From contig JAFGQN010000077.1 of assembly GCA_016935665.1 (NCBI GenBank), positions 36,456 through 100,455 on the forward strand: a stretch of 64,000 nucleotides of DNA. Direction: 5' to 3'. Below, piece after piece: positions 26,260 through 39,900 of the stretch (positions are counted from its first letter, which is position 1; each line of letters opens with the position of its first letter). The translations under genes were made by a program, and so were the position numbers. Under the pieces are notes generated by a model that saw only the letters and a list, made by a program, of their open reading frames with translations, was not told the DNA's origin and made no database searches. The stretch comes from Deltaproteobacteria bacterium. GTDB lineage: Bacteria > Myxococcota_A > Polyangia > JAAYKL01.

Positions 26260-29200
26260 ATGGCCCACAAAATATATCGCGAAATTCCTTACAATTATAC
26301 ATCCGCGGAGGACAAACGTATTGTTGAACTGCTGTTCTCCGAAGATATCTGGCAGCGACTGGACAACCTGCGCTCGGTCCGGAAATCCGGCCGTTCCGCA
26401 CGGTTATTACTTCGGATTATCGGCGAATTGTTTATTTATTTTCGTAACCCATACCTCTTTACCCATTTGTGCCGCTCTAAAAGTCGACGACATCATTTTT
26501 TTGCACAAACGGACCACGACCTGGGCATTATCCGTCGATTCGCGCAGGGTAACGGTGATGTCATAGCAGTCATTGCCGCGGTGGAAGAGAATCTCCAGCA
26601 GCTGAAAACGGACATCCGAAAAAGTCGACACCAGAATGAAAAGCTGGTTCGCGCGCTGGGTGGGGTGATTGGGAAGGAAAATGTGTCCATGAATCCCATG
26701 GCCATTATCTCCCATATTACAGACGCCACCGACTGGCGCCTGTACGCTCCGGTGGGCATCGCCCGCCCCTCCCTTTGTGACCAGATGCCCGCTCTGGTGC
26801 GGACAATTGTACAGCAGGGATATCAGATCATTGCCAGAGGCGCCGGGACAGGTTTGACTGGCGGAGCTGTACCGGCGGATTCGAAATGCATCGTCATAAA
26901 CACGGAGCGACTGAATCGAATATATCCCATTGAAAACAGGACACTGGATACCCCCGAGGGTTCTGTGGCATGCAAGGTGGTGCGTGTGGAAGCCGGGGCC
27001 ATCACTGAAAACGTCATGAAACACGCCGCCGCCGAAAAACTGGTGTTCGCATCGGACCCCACCAGTGCGTGGGCCTCCACCATCGGCGGAAACATTTCCG
27101 AAAATGCGGGAGGCAAAAGCGCTGTCAAATGGGGAACCACAATTGACAATGTACTATCGTTTAACATTGTCACCCCCAATGGTGAAACCCTGCTGGTGGA
27201 AAGAATCGCACACCCCCTTCGAAAAATAGTCCCAGGGGATACGGTGACGTTTCAGATTACCAACCGGGACAGACAGGTGGTCAAGCAGATTTCACTCCAA
27301 TCCGACGAAGTACGCAAGCCGGGTCTCTGGAAGGATATAACCAACAAAGCGCTGGGCGGCGTCCCTGGAATACAGAAAGAAGGCACCGATGGCATTATCA
27401 CCGAAGCCGTTTTCGTTCTGTACGACGCCTACCCCATTCGAAAAACGTTCTGTCTGGAATTTTTTGGCGACAATTTTAATGAGGCCAGCCGTGTCATTGA
27501 ACAGATTACCACAGCATTTTCACTGGAAGATGACGCCGCTCTGGTGGCACTGGAACACTTTGATGGCGAGTACATCAAGGCCATCCAGTACAAGGTGAAA
27601 TCAAACGTCTCCCACTCCCCCAAAGCGGTACTGCTTATTGACATGGCGGCGCATCATGAGACGGATTTGGAACTGGGTGAGAAAAAAATAACCACCATTA
27701 TTTCGAGAAGCGCATCCACCGAGGTTCACGTGGCGCAATCCCCAAAAGAAGCAGCCGCCTTCTGGCACGATCGCCATCAGTTGGGCGCCATTGCCAAACG
27801 AACCAACGCGTTCAAGCTCAATGAAGACATTGTGTTGCCCCTGAAGTCGCTCGCGCCGTTTACCGATTGGGTGGAGCGCATCAATCTGCGCGAGGAACGT
27901 TTCGTGCAAAACAAGGCCATCAACCAGCTTTTGGCACAGCTGCAAAGGGTACAGCAGCGCGCAGGCACTGTTGACATTTCGGAGAAGATTCCCGCATTGC
28001 TGAATCGATGCACATCGGCGGCGGCCGCACTCGCAGATGTTGCAGACACGCAGTTGCCGCTACGCACTGCCATGAGCATGCTGCGAAAGAATATCCAGGA
28101 CATCCTGAGTGGCTACGACAAATGGCAAAACACATTCTTTGCCATTCTCGACGATACTCTCAACACAGTTCTGGTGATGGCCACCCACATGCACGCGGGA
28201 GATGGCAATGTCCACGTCAATATTCCGGTATTCTCCAACGACGCGGAGATGATGGAACGGGCGGAACTGCTGGTGGACGAACTGATGGCCCAAACCATCG
28301 AACTGGGTGGTGTTGTCAGCGGCGAGCACGGCATTGGCATTACCAAAATCAAGTACCTGGACGACGATATAATCACATCGCTGAATCACCACCGGGCACA
28401 GTATGACCCGCAGCGCGTCATGAATCCGGGGAAGCTTGACAGTAAAACCATTTTGCAGCGTGTATTCACTCCGTCTTTCAATCTGCTCGAACTGGAAGCG
28501 CGAATCCTGAAGCGCGGTAAACTGGAAGAACTTGCCAATCACATCGCCCACTGTGTTCGCTGTGGCAAGTGCAAAGGAGACTGCTGTGTTTTTCATCCGC
28601 AGCAAAACCTGTACTTTCATCCCCGCAACAAGAATCTGGCCATCGGTGCACTCATTGAAGCCATCCTGTTTGATGCGCAACGGAACCGGGATACCGAATT
28701 TGAACTCCTCAGGGAACTGGAGGAAATCGCCGACCACTGCACCATCTGTCACAAGTGCGCCAAACCATGCCCCGTTGATATTGATACCGGCGAAATCTCC
28801 ATTCTGGAGCGCAATCTGCTGGAAGAGAGAGGCATTAAACACTCGGCCTCGGCAACGAAATTGACGCTTAGATATTTATCTTCCACATCGGGGGCGTTCA
28901 ATTCACTTGTGCATGGCAGCGTGCTGTTCATGGGCAGCCGTATGCAGGCCCTGGCGACCGCGCTGACGAAGCCACTTCGAAAAATTAAACCATTGGCACA
29001 AACCTATCCGCTGCAGTTGCTGGATGCGCCCATGTTGCCGGCGCCAATGAAGACCCTGCGCGATGTTCTGCCCGCGTGCGGACCGAACCAGGTGCTGGTG
29101 TTCGAAGGAGACGAATCATCGGAAACCACAGTCTTCTACTTTCCTGGCTGTGGCTCCGAACGGATGACCGCAGACATTTCGCTGGCAGCGCTGTTCCTTC

Positions 29201-29862
29201 TGTTAAATGCGGGCCATCGGGTCATTTTGCCACCGCCGTTCCTGTGCTGTGGATTTCCCATCAGTGTCAATGCCAAGCGGGAATTCCACAATCGGCTGGT
29301 TTTGAGAGATACGATTATCCTCAGTCAGATCCGCGAAATGTTCAGCTATCTGGATTTCGCCGCAGTGGCCATCACCTGCGGAACGTGCAAAGAAGCACTG
29401 GAACAAATGGGAATTGGCGCCATTTTCAAAGCGCCCATCCAGGATGTAATGGCCATCATGGATATTCAGGTCGCAAACGCAGCGGGGAGCGTGTTGTACC
29501 ACCGCCCCTGCCATGACTCGCTGGAAGACGCCGGCCCTGAGATTATTGAACGCATGGGATGTTCAGTGTCCACCATCCCCCACTGTTGTGCAGAAGCAGG
29601 CACACTCGCGCTCAGCAGACCCGACATCTCGGCTGCCATGCGTGCAAAAAAGCGCGCGGCCATCGAGTCGGTGCTGTCCCAGACAGGTGCCCGTTCCATT
29701 TTGACCAATTGCCCTTCGTGCGTCCAGGGACTGGGAAAGCAGCGTTCGTTGGGAATCCAGGCCACCCACATGACCGTCTACGCAGCCATGCAGGTGGGCG
29801 GCAAGGACTGGAAGAAGCAACTTCTGGCACGTTTGAAACAATATGAACGCGTGACGGTATGA
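26260..29862 (+). CDS. Giant FAD/FMN-binding and Fe-S oxidoreductase (GlcD/Dld-type fused to CCG domains; DUF3683 N-terminus)
   Basis: The 1200-residue protein starts at ATG after GGGGG. Order: a helical N-terminal region (about 1-150) like DUF3683; FAD_binding_4 (GAGTGLTGGAVP); the FAD-oxidase C-terminal domain (HMHAGDGNVHVNI, GVVSGEHGIGITK); two ferredoxin motifs (CVRCGKCKGDC, CTICHKCAKPCP); and two HdrB-like CCG domains (FPGCGSER...CCGFP and RPCHDS...CCAEAG...CPSC). This layout suits 2-hydroxyacid (for example D-lactate) oxidation linked to Fe-S and possibly quinone or thiol acceptors. The substrate is not readable. A Rex-like site upstream suggests NADH-responsive expression. Confidence 0.88.
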   Translation: MAHKIYREIPYNYTSAEDKRIVELLFSEDIWQRLDNLRSVRKSGRSARLLLRIIGELFIYFRNPYLFTHLCRSKSRRHHFFAQTDHDLGIIRRFAQGNGDVIAVIAAVEENLQQLKTDIRKSRHQNEKLVRALGGVIGKENVSMNPMAIISHITDATDWRLYAPVGIARPSLCDQMPALVRTIVQQGYQIIARGAGTGLTGGAVPADSKCIVINTERLNRIYPIENRTLDTPEGSVACKVVRVEAGAITENVMKHAAAEKLVFASDPTSAWASTIGGNISENAGGKSAVKWGTTIDNVLSFNIVTPNGETLLVERIAHPLRKIVPGDTVTFQITNRDRQVVKQISLQSDEVRKPGLWKDITNKALGGVPGIQKEGTDGIITEAVFVLYDAYPIRKTFCLEFFGDNFNEASRVIEQITTAFSLEDDAALVALEHFDGEYIKAIQYKVKSNVSHSPKAVLLIDMAAHHETDLELGEKKITTIISRSASTEVHVAQSPKEAAAFWHDRHQLGAIAKRTNAFKLNEDIVLPLKSLAPFTDWVERINLREERFVQNKAINQLLAQLQRVQQRAGTVDISEKIPALLNRCTSAAAALADVADTQLPLRTAMSMLRKNIQDILSGYDKWQNTFFAILDDTLNTVLVMATHMHAGDGNVHVNIPVFSNDAEMMERAELLVDELMAQTIELGGVVSGEHGIGITKIKYLDDDIITSLNHHRAQYDPQRVMNPGKLDSKTILQRVFTPSFNLLELEARILKRGKLEELANHIAHCVRCGKCKGDCCVFHPQQNLYFHPRNKNLAIGALIEAILFDAQRNRDTEFELLRELEEIADHCTICHKCAKPCPVDIDTGEISILERNLLEERGIKHSASATKLTLRYLSSTSGAFNSLVHGSVLFMGSRMQALATALTKPLRKIKPLAQTYPLQLLDAPMLPAPMKTLRDVLPACGPNQVLVFEGDESSETTVFYFPGCGSERMTADISLAALFLLLNAGHRVILPPPFLCCGFPISVNAKREFHNRLVLRDTIILSQIREMFSYLDFAAVAITCGTCKEALEQMGIGAIFKAPIQDVMAIMDIQVANAAGSVLYHRPCHDSLEDAGPEIIERMGCSVSTIPHCCAEAGTLALSRPDISAAMRAKKRAAIESVLSQTGARSILTNCPSCVQGLGKQRSLGIQATHMTVYAAMQVGGKDWKKQLLARLKQYERVTV

Positions 29863-29884
29863 CCATATACCCGGGTGCACCATC

Positions 29885-31423
29885 GTGACTGACCAGATAT
29901 CCAGAGTTGTGTTGACCGCCATCAATGCCAAATACATACACAGTTCGCTGTCGTCGAGATACCTGCTTGCAAATCTGGGTGAGTTTGAACCGGCAACGGA
30001 ATTTCTGGAGTTTACCATTCTGGAACGCGCCCAGGACATTGCGGAACAGATTCTTGTCAAGCAGCCGGATTGCATTATTTTTTCCTGTTACATCTGGAAC
30101 ATCACACTCACCGAAGAAGTGGTCTGCATCATCAGAGCAGTGAGGCCGCAAACCCTTATTGTTCTGGGAGGACCTGAAGTCTCGTACCCGGAGTATGCAC
30201 CAGCTGTCAATGCTAAGGCCAATCACGTTATCTGTGGCGAAGGAGAAGAGGCCCTGCCGAACCTGTTGCGCTCGCTCAACGCTGGGCTGCCGGTTGCCCA
30301 CACCATTTTTGCCAGTCCGGTGGCCCTCTGTGACATCGCATTGCCCTATCATCTCTATTCTGATGCAGATATTGCGCATCGTATAATTTATGTGGAATCG
30401 TCGCGCGGGTGCGCGTACGGTTGTGAATTCTGTCTATCCAGTCTGGATGAAAAAGTACGACATTTCGACTCTGCACGAGTGATTGAAGCGCTGGATAGGC
30501 TCTGGCAGCGCGGCGTCCGGCAGTTCAAATTCATTGACAGAACAATTCATTTTTCAAAGGCCAAACCAATCCTTCGTTTTTTTCTGGATCGCCTTTGCCC
30601 CGAACTTTTTCTCCACTTCGAAATTGTCCCTGATCGCATCACCGATTCTCTGATTGAGCTGCTTCAATCCTTCCCCGATGGCGCAGTACAACTGGAAGCG
30701 GGCGTCCAAACAATGAACCCGGATGTTTCCTGCAGTATTGGACGCCGGCAGAATATGGAAAAAACGGTGCGCAATATTCGCCGTATTGTCGAGGAAACAG
30801 GGGTTCACATCCATTCGGACCTGGTGGTGGGGCTTCCAGGAGAAACCATGGAGAGTCTGGCAGAGGGATTCAATTGTTTGCTGGACACCGGTGTACACGA
30901 AATACAGGTAGGCATTCTCAAACGCCTGCGAGGTGCACCTATTGACCGCCATACACTGGAATCGGGAATGATTTACCGGGAAACACCGCCGTATGACATT
31001 CTGCAGAATGCGCACATTTCATTTATGGATATGCAGCGACTCAAGCGCTTCAGTCGATACTTTGATATTGTAGTCAATAACGGAAACTTCAAGTTCACCG
31101 CGCCTCTTATATGGAAGGATCGCTCCCCATTTTATGGTTTTCTGGCGTTTTCCGACTGGCTTTTCGAACAATCTGAACGGACTGCCGGAATTGCGCTGGA
31201 CCGACTGGCAGAATATCTTTTTGATTATCTGGTCACCGTGCAGCTCATGGACAGTAGCCATTGCGCGAATACGCTGCGCGACGACTATGCGGCCAACGGG
31301 CGGCCACGTCTGCCCAAATGTGTTAGAGAATTTGCCAGTACGCCACAAAACGCATATTCTGAGTCGATGAAAAAACAAAAGGCATCTGGAATTCCGGAGC
31401 GACAGAGACGACACAGGCAATGA
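29885..31423 (+). CDS. B12-binding radical SAM protein (DUF4080 type)
   Basis: The 512-residue protein starts at GTG. An N-terminal cobalamin-binding-like Rossmann domain (about 1-140; LTAINAKYIHSSLSSRYL, IIFSCYIWNI, IVLGGPEVSY) precedes a radical SAM domain with SSRGCAYGCEFC (Cx3Cx2C) and GLPGETMESL. The C-terminal part fits DUF4080. The family is common in anaerobes and has no settled substrate. It follows the FAD/Fe-S gene by 22 nt and overlaps the next small gene by ATGA, so the three are probably one operon. Confidence 0.85.
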   Translation: MTDQISRVVLTAINAKYIHSSLSSRYLLANLGEFEPATEFLEFTILERAQDIAEQILVKQPDCIIFSCYIWNITLTEEVVCIIRAVRPQTLIVLGGPEVSYPEYAPAVNAKANHVICGEGEEALPNLLRSLNAGLPVAHTIFASPVALCDIALPYHLYSDADIAHRIIYVESSRGCAYGCEFCLSSLDEKVRHFDSARVIEALDRLWQRGVRQFKFIDRTIHFSKAKPILRFFLDRLCPELFLHFEIVPDRITDSLIELLQSFPDGAVQLEAGVQTMNPDVSCSIGRRQNMEKTVRNIRRIVEETGVHIHSDLVVGLPGETMESLAEGFNCLLDTGVHEIQVGILKRLRGAPIDRHTLESGMIYRETPPYDILQNAHISFMDMQRLKRFSRYFDIVVNNGNFKFTAPLIWKDRSPFYGFLAFSDWLFEQSERTAGIALDRLAEYLFDYLVTVQLMDSSHCANTLRDDYAANGRPRLPKCVREFASTPQNAYSESMKKQKASGIPERQRRHRQ

Positions 31424-31725
31424 AGTACTTTGTAGCAGACACCTCGTCAGAAATGGGCATTCGGCAACTGGGGGAAGAAAAAGTAACGCTGCTCGCAAAC
31501 GGTGCGCTCCAATACCGTCACCCGCAAACAGGAGAACTGCGAACTGTGGATTCTGAATTGTGGGCAACGGACTGGGATAAAACCGCCATGGGCGCCTACA
31601 ATCAGTTAAACGATGCCATTGCAAAAGTGGAATCTCAACTTGAGCGCCTGAAATGCACGAGGGAGGAACTGGTTCAAAGCTCTCCCCGATTGCAGCGCAT
31701 CGCCAAACAGTTAAAGCTGTTCTAA
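31420..31725 (+). CDS. Small hypothetical protein coupled to the radical SAM gene
   Basis: The 101-residue protein starts at an ATGA overlap with the radical SAM gene, which argues that it is real and translationally coupled. The N-terminal half is beta-rich (GEEKVTLLANGALQYRHPQTGELRTVD) and the C-terminal half is a coiled-coil-like helix (NDAIAKVESQLERLKCTREEL). I recognise no family. It could be an accessory or substrate-binding partner of the radical SAM protein, by context only. Confidence 0.65.
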   Translation: MKYFVADTSSEMGIRQLGEEKVTLLANGALQYRHPQTGELRTVDSELWATDWDKTAMGAYNQLNDAIAKVESQLERLKCTREELVQSSPRLQRIAKQLKLF

Positions 31726-31767
31726 CATCTATCAATAGTTCAGGCGATTGTCACAAGGCGTGCATTG

Positions 31768-32874
31768 TCAGAACTGAATCTGGTAGATAAAACCGCCGTA
31801 GTCCGGCGAAAGCTGAGGAAGGAATGCACTCTCCAACGCTCGAGCGCGAGCCGTTTTCTTTTTAGACACAACCATCAGCAGCGGCGCAGCGGTCATTGCA
31901 GCAATCCCCAGAACCAACAGACCAACAGACCCTTTTTTCATGTCTTCCTGATCGCTTTCCTTCTGCTCCAGATCTTCTGCACAACCTGAGTTGACATTGC
32001 CAGTACAAACGATTTTGTCATTCTCATCTTTTTGCCTTTTCGCGGCCCAAAGCCCCAGCCCGCCCAGGGTTGCAATGCCGGCACCGACGCCCAGCGTAAT
32101 CCATCCGGCAATTTTGAATTTTTTGGATTGCCGATGGTACGCTCTGATTTTCGCTTCTTTGCGAATTTTCTCAACATCATCTTTGGGGGCGACGACAGCC
32201 GGTTTCGCCACATTGACCTCTTCTGTCTTTCCGAGACGAACGACCAGAGTTTCCTGACCACCCACCACGATTTTCTGCGATTCCAAAAGCGTATCGCCAT
32301 CCCGAAGTTCGATGACGTGTTCCTGGCTGGCGGCCACACGCAGACGCCCCACCAGAGGCGTAGTCCCTCGAACTATTCCATCCACCACCACCTGGTAGCC
32401 GTTTGGCGCCTCCAATTCAATGGCGCCAACAATCAGCCGCAATCGCTCCACTTCACGCAACACTTCATCTCTGCGTGCCACAGGGATTTCATCACCACCT
32501 TCGGTCAGATATTTTTCAAATGCCGCAATAGCAAGCCCCTGCCTTTTTGCGGACGCTTCCGCCTGGCCAATGTTGTACAACAACTTCCATGATGGTTTGA
32601 GCAAATAGGCTTCATTGAATTTTCGGGCAGACGCGTCAAACTTCCGATCCTTGTACAAAATGGTCGCTTCGGTGAACGCCGCTCGAGCAACTGCTTCCGC
32701 TGAATCCTCGGAAACAGCATCCACACTATCCGCAGACGCTGTGTCCCCTGTCGTATTCTGCTCACCTGTCTCTGATAGTGTCACATCTTCTCCCCCCTCA
32801 TCGGCGCGAACAGTGTTGACCCCCCAAAGGCTCAAACACATCAAACAGACAATAAGAATGTTTTTGTTTTGCAT
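31768..32874 (-). CDS. TPR/PEGA-domain envelope protein
   Basis: Start chosen at 32874 (MQNKNILIV..., AAGGA upstream), 368 residues. It has a signal peptide, then an acidic Ser/Thr-rich stretch, TPR-like helices (AAFTEATILYKDRKFDASARKFNEAY...), a PEGA domain (APNGYQVVVDGIVRGTTPLVGRL) and two C-terminal hydrophobic segments (IAGWITLGVGAGIATLGGLGLW and VGLLVLGIAAMTAAPLLMVV). This architecture is common in Myxococcota-type genomes, likely at the cell envelope; the function is unknown. It is convergent with the small gene to the left. Confidence 0.75.
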   Translation of the reverse strand: MQNKNILIVCLMCLSLWGVNTVRADEGGEDVTLSETGEQNTTGDTASADSVDAVSEDSAEAVARAAFTEATILYKDRKFDASARKFNEAYLLKPSWKLLYNIGQAEASAKRQGLAIAAFEKYLTEGGDEIPVARRDEVLREVERLRLIVGAIELEAPNGYQVVVDGIVRGTTPLVGRLRVAASQEHVIELRDGDTLLESQKIVVGGQETLVVRLGKTEEVNVAKPAVVAPKDDVEKIRKEAKIRAYHRQSKKFKIAGWITLGVGAGIATLGGLGLWAAKRQKDENDKIVCTGNVNSGCAEDLEQKESDQEDMKKGSVGLLVLGIAAMTAAPLLMVVSKKKTARARALESAFLPQLSPDYGGFIYQIQF

Positions 32875-33136
32875 ATGTTCCTTTTCCATCCAATCAAATT
32901 TAAACTTTTAGTTGATGCAATTTTATGCCTATTTTCGTTTTGGGCCAAGTCATTCAACGACAATTCTCACAGAAAAATATCAGGATGCATCCTGAATTAT
33001 AAACACAGCCTGTACATGCCATTCAATTGATCCGCTATAGATATCTTGTTGTTAAGGAAGGTTCGATTCCACGAAACAACGCGTTTTCTAATAATTCAGA
33101 GAGGGATTGATTTATGGGGAAAAACGAAGTCGAAAG

Positions 33137-35320
<2,184 letters not shown>

Positions 35321-35545
35321 GTTAATTTAGCCTTTCCTTTCCACAAACAACAGTCTGCGTGCATTAAGGTACACAATTATTTGCCGGTATTATTCAGGAT
35401 GTAGGACCGAACACGTAAGGGCCGTTACGCGTTCAGCAAAATTCAAACGAAACTTGTATAAGTGTTCTGAATAGTCCCGTCAAGAGTTTTGAATGAAGAA
35501 ATCGGGCTTTCGGCGAAAAGAATTTACGCAGACGAAGAAAGAAAG

Positions 35546-36967
35546 TCAGCCTTTTGTCAGATACCGATCGATGGCATCCGCAACGAGACGCCCCTGCTTA
35601 ATGGCTCTTAGTACCAGAGATGCCCCCATTACCGTATCTCCAGCGGCAAACACCGATTCATTGGAAGTTTGGAACTCATCGGAAACCACAACGTTGCCAC
35701 GGCCATCAAGCGCGAGATTCAAATCATCAATCAGCCCCGCATGCACCGGATGCACAAAACCCATTGCCAGCAGAACCAAATCCGCTTTCAGCTCGAATTC
35801 GCTGTTGGGCACCTCGTTCATCACCCATCTGCCATCCTCTTTAACCCAGTCCACTTTCACGCATTTCAAAGCTCTAACAGCGCCTTTTTCCGCAATGAAT
35901 TCTTTGGTCAATACGCTCCATTTGCGATCACATCCTTCCAGATGCGAAGAGGAATTGCGCATAATTTTTGGCCATTCCGGCCAGTGATTCTCCGGGTCGG
36001 TCCCCTCTGGTGGTTTGGGTAGAATTTCAATCTGTGTCACTGATGACGCCTTTTGTCGCAACGATGTCCCCACACAGTCGCTACCGGTGTCACCGCCACC
36101 AATAACAACCACATGTTTATCGCTAGCCAGAATGTCCGGCTCGCTAAACACTTCGTTCGAAACGCGCTTGTTCTGTTGGCTCAAGAATTCCATTGCCATG
36201 AAGATACCGTTGGCCTCGCGTCCGGGAACGGGTAAGTCGCGGGGTTGTCCTGCCCCAATTGCAATACAGGTCACATCAAACATTTTTTGCAGGTATCTCG
36301 CTGAAATGTCCTCCCCAACTTCCACACCCGAACGGAACACAACGCCCTCGGCTTCCATTTGCTTCAGTCGTCTGTCGATGACATATTTATCCAATTTAAA
36401 ATCGGGAATACCGTACCGAAGCAAACCGCCAATTTTTTCATCTTTTTCGAAAACGGTCACATCGTGACCGAAACGCGCCAATTGCTGCGCAGCCGCGAGC
36501 CCCGCTGGACCTGACCCCACCACTGCAATCCGCTTTCCGGTTTTTTCTTTCGCAGTCAGAGGAACCACCCAACCTTCCTCAAATGCACGCTCCGCAATCT
36601 GGCACTCGATGTGGCGAATCAATACTGGCTCCTGGTGCACATTTAAAGTACAGGCCATTTCACACGGCGCGGGGCAGATGCGACCCGTGAATTCAGGAAA
36701 ATTATTTGTGGAATGAAGTGTTTCCGAGGCCATTTTCCACTGCCCTCTGTAAACGAGATCGTTCCAATCGGGAATACGGTTGTCCAGCGAGCAACCCGCG
36801 CCCTGACAAAATGGAATACCGCAATCCATACATCTGGAAGCCTGCGTTGTTAAATCATCGGGAGTTAAAAAAACTTCAACTTCCTGATAATCCTGAACCC
36901 GCTCCGCTACCGGTCGGTAGGAGACACTCTTTCTCTTATGTGTTATAAAACCCTTGGGATCACCCAC
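35546..36967 (-). CDS. gltD: Glutamate synthase small subunit GltD
   Basis: I place the start at GTG 36967 (reading MGDPKGFITHKRK, 473 residues): AGAGGAGG lies 6 nt upstream and family members start this way. The track ATG at 37003 would add 12 residues. Cys-rich N-terminal Fe-S region (CMDCGIPFCQGAGC, ICPAPCEMACT), then FAD and NADPH Rossmann motifs (VVGSGPAGLAAAQQL, VVIGGGDTGSDCVG). It passes electrons from NAD(P)H to GltB. It overlaps the gltB stop by 8 nt. Confidence 0.96.
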   Translation of the reverse strand: MGDPKGFITHKRKSVSYRPVAERVQDYQEVEVFLTPDDLTTQASRCMDCGIPFCQGAGCSLDNRIPDWNDLVYRGQWKMASETLHSTNNFPEFTGRICPAPCEMACTLNVHQEPVLIRHIECQIAERAFEEGWVVPLTAKEKTGKRIAVVGSGPAGLAAAQQLARFGHDVTVFEKDEKIGGLLRYGIPDFKLDKYVIDRRLKQMEAEGVVFRSGVEVGEDISARYLQKMFDVTCIAIGAGQPRDLPVPGREANGIFMAMEFLSQQNKRVSNEVFSEPDILASDKHVVVIGGGDTGSDCVGTSLRQKASSVTQIEILPKPPEGTDPENHWPEWPKIMRNSSSHLEGCDRKWSVLTKEFIAEKGAVRALKCVKVDWVKEDGRWVMNEVPNSEFELKADLVLLAMGFVHPVHAGLIDDLNLALDGRGNVVVSDEFQTSNESVFAAGDTVMGASLVLRAIKQGRLVADAIDRYLTKG

Positions 36968-39900
36968 GGAACACCTCCTCTGTAAGAGAAGTGCTGTCTG
37001 CATTTCTCTCTTCTGCTTCTCTCATTCGCTGCAAGACTTTTGCATATTCAACAGGCATCACTTTCACGAAGCGGCCGATCATATCGTCCCATTTTTCAAG
37101 AATCCATTCCGCACGCCGACTGCCGGTCCACTTATGATGTTTTTCAATCAGTGAACGCAACAGAGTCACATCTTCCACGCGCCATACATTCTCGAGATCA
37201 ACCATCTCCAGGTTGCAGTTGGTGTCGAACAGTTCCATTTCGTCGAAAACATAGGCCACTCCGCCACTCATACCTGCCGCAAAGTTACAGCCCGTCGTGC
37301 CAAGCACCACAGCAGTCCCCCCGGTCATGTATTCACAGCCATGGTCGCCAACCCCTTCCACCACAGCAGTCACGCCGCTGTTACGTACGCAGAATCGCTC
37401 GCCAGCCACGCCATTGAGGAACGCTTCTCCTCTTGTAGCGCCGTAGAAAAGCGCGTTGCCCACTGCAATATTCTGATGCGCAATGTACCTTGCAGCAGCA
37501 GGTGTTTTAACGATGATACGGCCGCCACACAGGCCCTTGCCCAGATAGTCATTCGTATCGCCTTCCAGGTTGAGCGTGATACCAGGCGCCAGGAACGCAC
37601 CGAAACTTTGACCGGCAGTGCCCGTGGCGTTGACCATAATAGTATCATCCGGGAGCCCCTTGGGGCCGTGCGCCAGAACCACTTTGTTACTCAAAATGGT
37701 ACCCACGGTTCGATTCACATTTCGAAGTTTCACATTAATGTTAACCTTGTCGCCCTTCTCAATGGCTGGCAGCGCCTGTTCAATGAGATTCCAGTCAATA
37801 TGGTCACCCAGTTTGTACGGCTGTTCCGTGAGCAGACGGGTACCGGTTCCCTCCGGTACTTTGGGTTGATGCAGAATCGCTGACAAATCCAATCCCTGTG
37901 TTTTATAATGATCCAGTGCTGTATTCATTTCCAGCAATTCAGAATGTCCAATCAAATCTTCGAATTTTCGAATTCCCAGCTGCGCCATCAGTCGGCGCAC
38001 TTCTTCGGCCAGGAACATAAAATAACGCGTGATATATTCCGGTTTTCCATGGAAACGGGCGCGAAGTTCCGGAATCTGAGTGGCAATACCATACGAACAA
38101 GTGCCGATGTGACACTTGCGCAACAGTGTACATCCCATGCAAACGAGTACAGCTGTTCCGAAACCAAACTGCTCAGCTCCCAGTAACGCACCAATCACTA
38201 CATCTCGTCCGGTCTTCATTCCTCCGTCCGCCTGCAGGCGCGTCCGATCCCGCAGCTTGTTCATCACCATCACCTGCTGCGCTTCGGCAATGCCGAGCTC
38301 CCATGGACAACCCGCATGTTTGATTGAAGACAGTGGGCTGGCGCCAGTGCCACCGTCGTGGCTGCTGATGAGGACTTCATCCGCGTTACCTTTGGCCACG
38401 CCTGCGGCAATCGTTCCAACACCCACTTCAGACACCAGTTTTACAGAAACCTTGGCCCCGGGATTGGCGCATTTCAAATCAAAAATAAGCTGTGCCAAAT
38501 CCTCAATCGAGTAAATATCATGATGCGGTGGCGGAGAAATTAAAGTAACTCCTGGCGTGGAATAACGCAATCTGGCAATTTCATCGGAGACTTTGTATCC
38601 TGGGAGCTGGCCCCCCTCACCGGGTTTCGCCCCCTGAGCCATCTTAATCTGAATTTCTTTGGCGTGGGCCAGATAGTTGATTGTCACACCAAATCGACCG
38701 CTGGCCACCTGTTTAATGGCGCTGTTTTTGGAATCCCCATTGGCTTCGGGAACGTATCGCTTCTCGTCCTCTCCGCCCTCACCTGTATTGCTCATACCAC
38801 CAATTCGGTTCATAGCCACAGCCATACATTCGTGGGCTTCGGCACTGATGGAACCATGGCTGATGGCGCCTGTGCAGAATCGTTTAACAATCGATTCTGC
38901 CGATTCGACTTCATCAAGCGGTATAGCATCCGTCTTCTTGAATTCGAACAAACCGCGAATGGTGTTCAACGCTTTGGATTCATCGTTACAAGCCAGGGCA
39001 TATTCATCGTATGCTTTTTGGTCGTCGTTGAATACTGCATGCTGCAATTTGGAAATGGTCGTGGGATTCCACTTGTGGCCTTCGCCATCGTTACGATAGT
39101 GATACCGCCCACCGTGCTCCAAATCCATCTCCCCGGGACGCGGATCCGTGTACCCTCTCTTGTGCCGGCGGATCACATCTGTAGCGATGTGATCCATGCC
39201 AACGCCACCAATACGAGACGTAATGCCGGGGAAGAACCCATCAATAAAACTGCGATTGAGGCCGATGGCTTCAAACAATTGCGCTGTATGATAGCTGCGC
39301 AGGGTGCTGATGCCCATCTTACTCATGGTTTTCAAAATGCCCTTCTTGATGGCACTGATGTAGTTGTCGACTATTTTTGAGGCGGTCATGTTCTCAGGAA
39401 TATCGCCCTGCTCCTGCAACTGCATGTACGCTTCAAAAACCATGTATGGATTTACCGCGTTGGCGCCGCACCCTGTCAACAGACAGAAATGCATTACTTC
39501 GCGAGGCTCTCCACTTTCCACAATAATCCCAGCCTGACTGCGCAGATGCTTTTCAATCAGCTGATTGTGAAGGTAGCTGGTTGCCAGCAGGGAGGGAATC
39601 GGCGCTTTGCTGTTAGAAACGCCACGGTCACTGACGATAATCAGGGACGCATCGTTGGAAATGGCTTCCACTGCGCTGTCGATCATCTTCTCCAGACCAT
39701 CCTTCAAAGCTTTTTCTGGATCTTCAGATGTTGCGTCAAATAACGCGTCGACTGTAAACACCTTAAAATCATCCCGATTCACCTGGCGAAGATGTTTAAT
39801 GTCTTCGTTGGTCAAAATAGGATGAGGCAGCTTCAACTGCTTGCAATGCTCAGGTGTCTCCTCCAGCAGGTTGCGTCTGCGCCCTGTAAAGCTCATCAGG

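Noticed and set aside
33060-33085. GGTTCGATTCC resembling a tRNA T-arm
   Set aside because: The flanking bases do not form a T-stem, and no acceptor or anticodon stem could be drawn.
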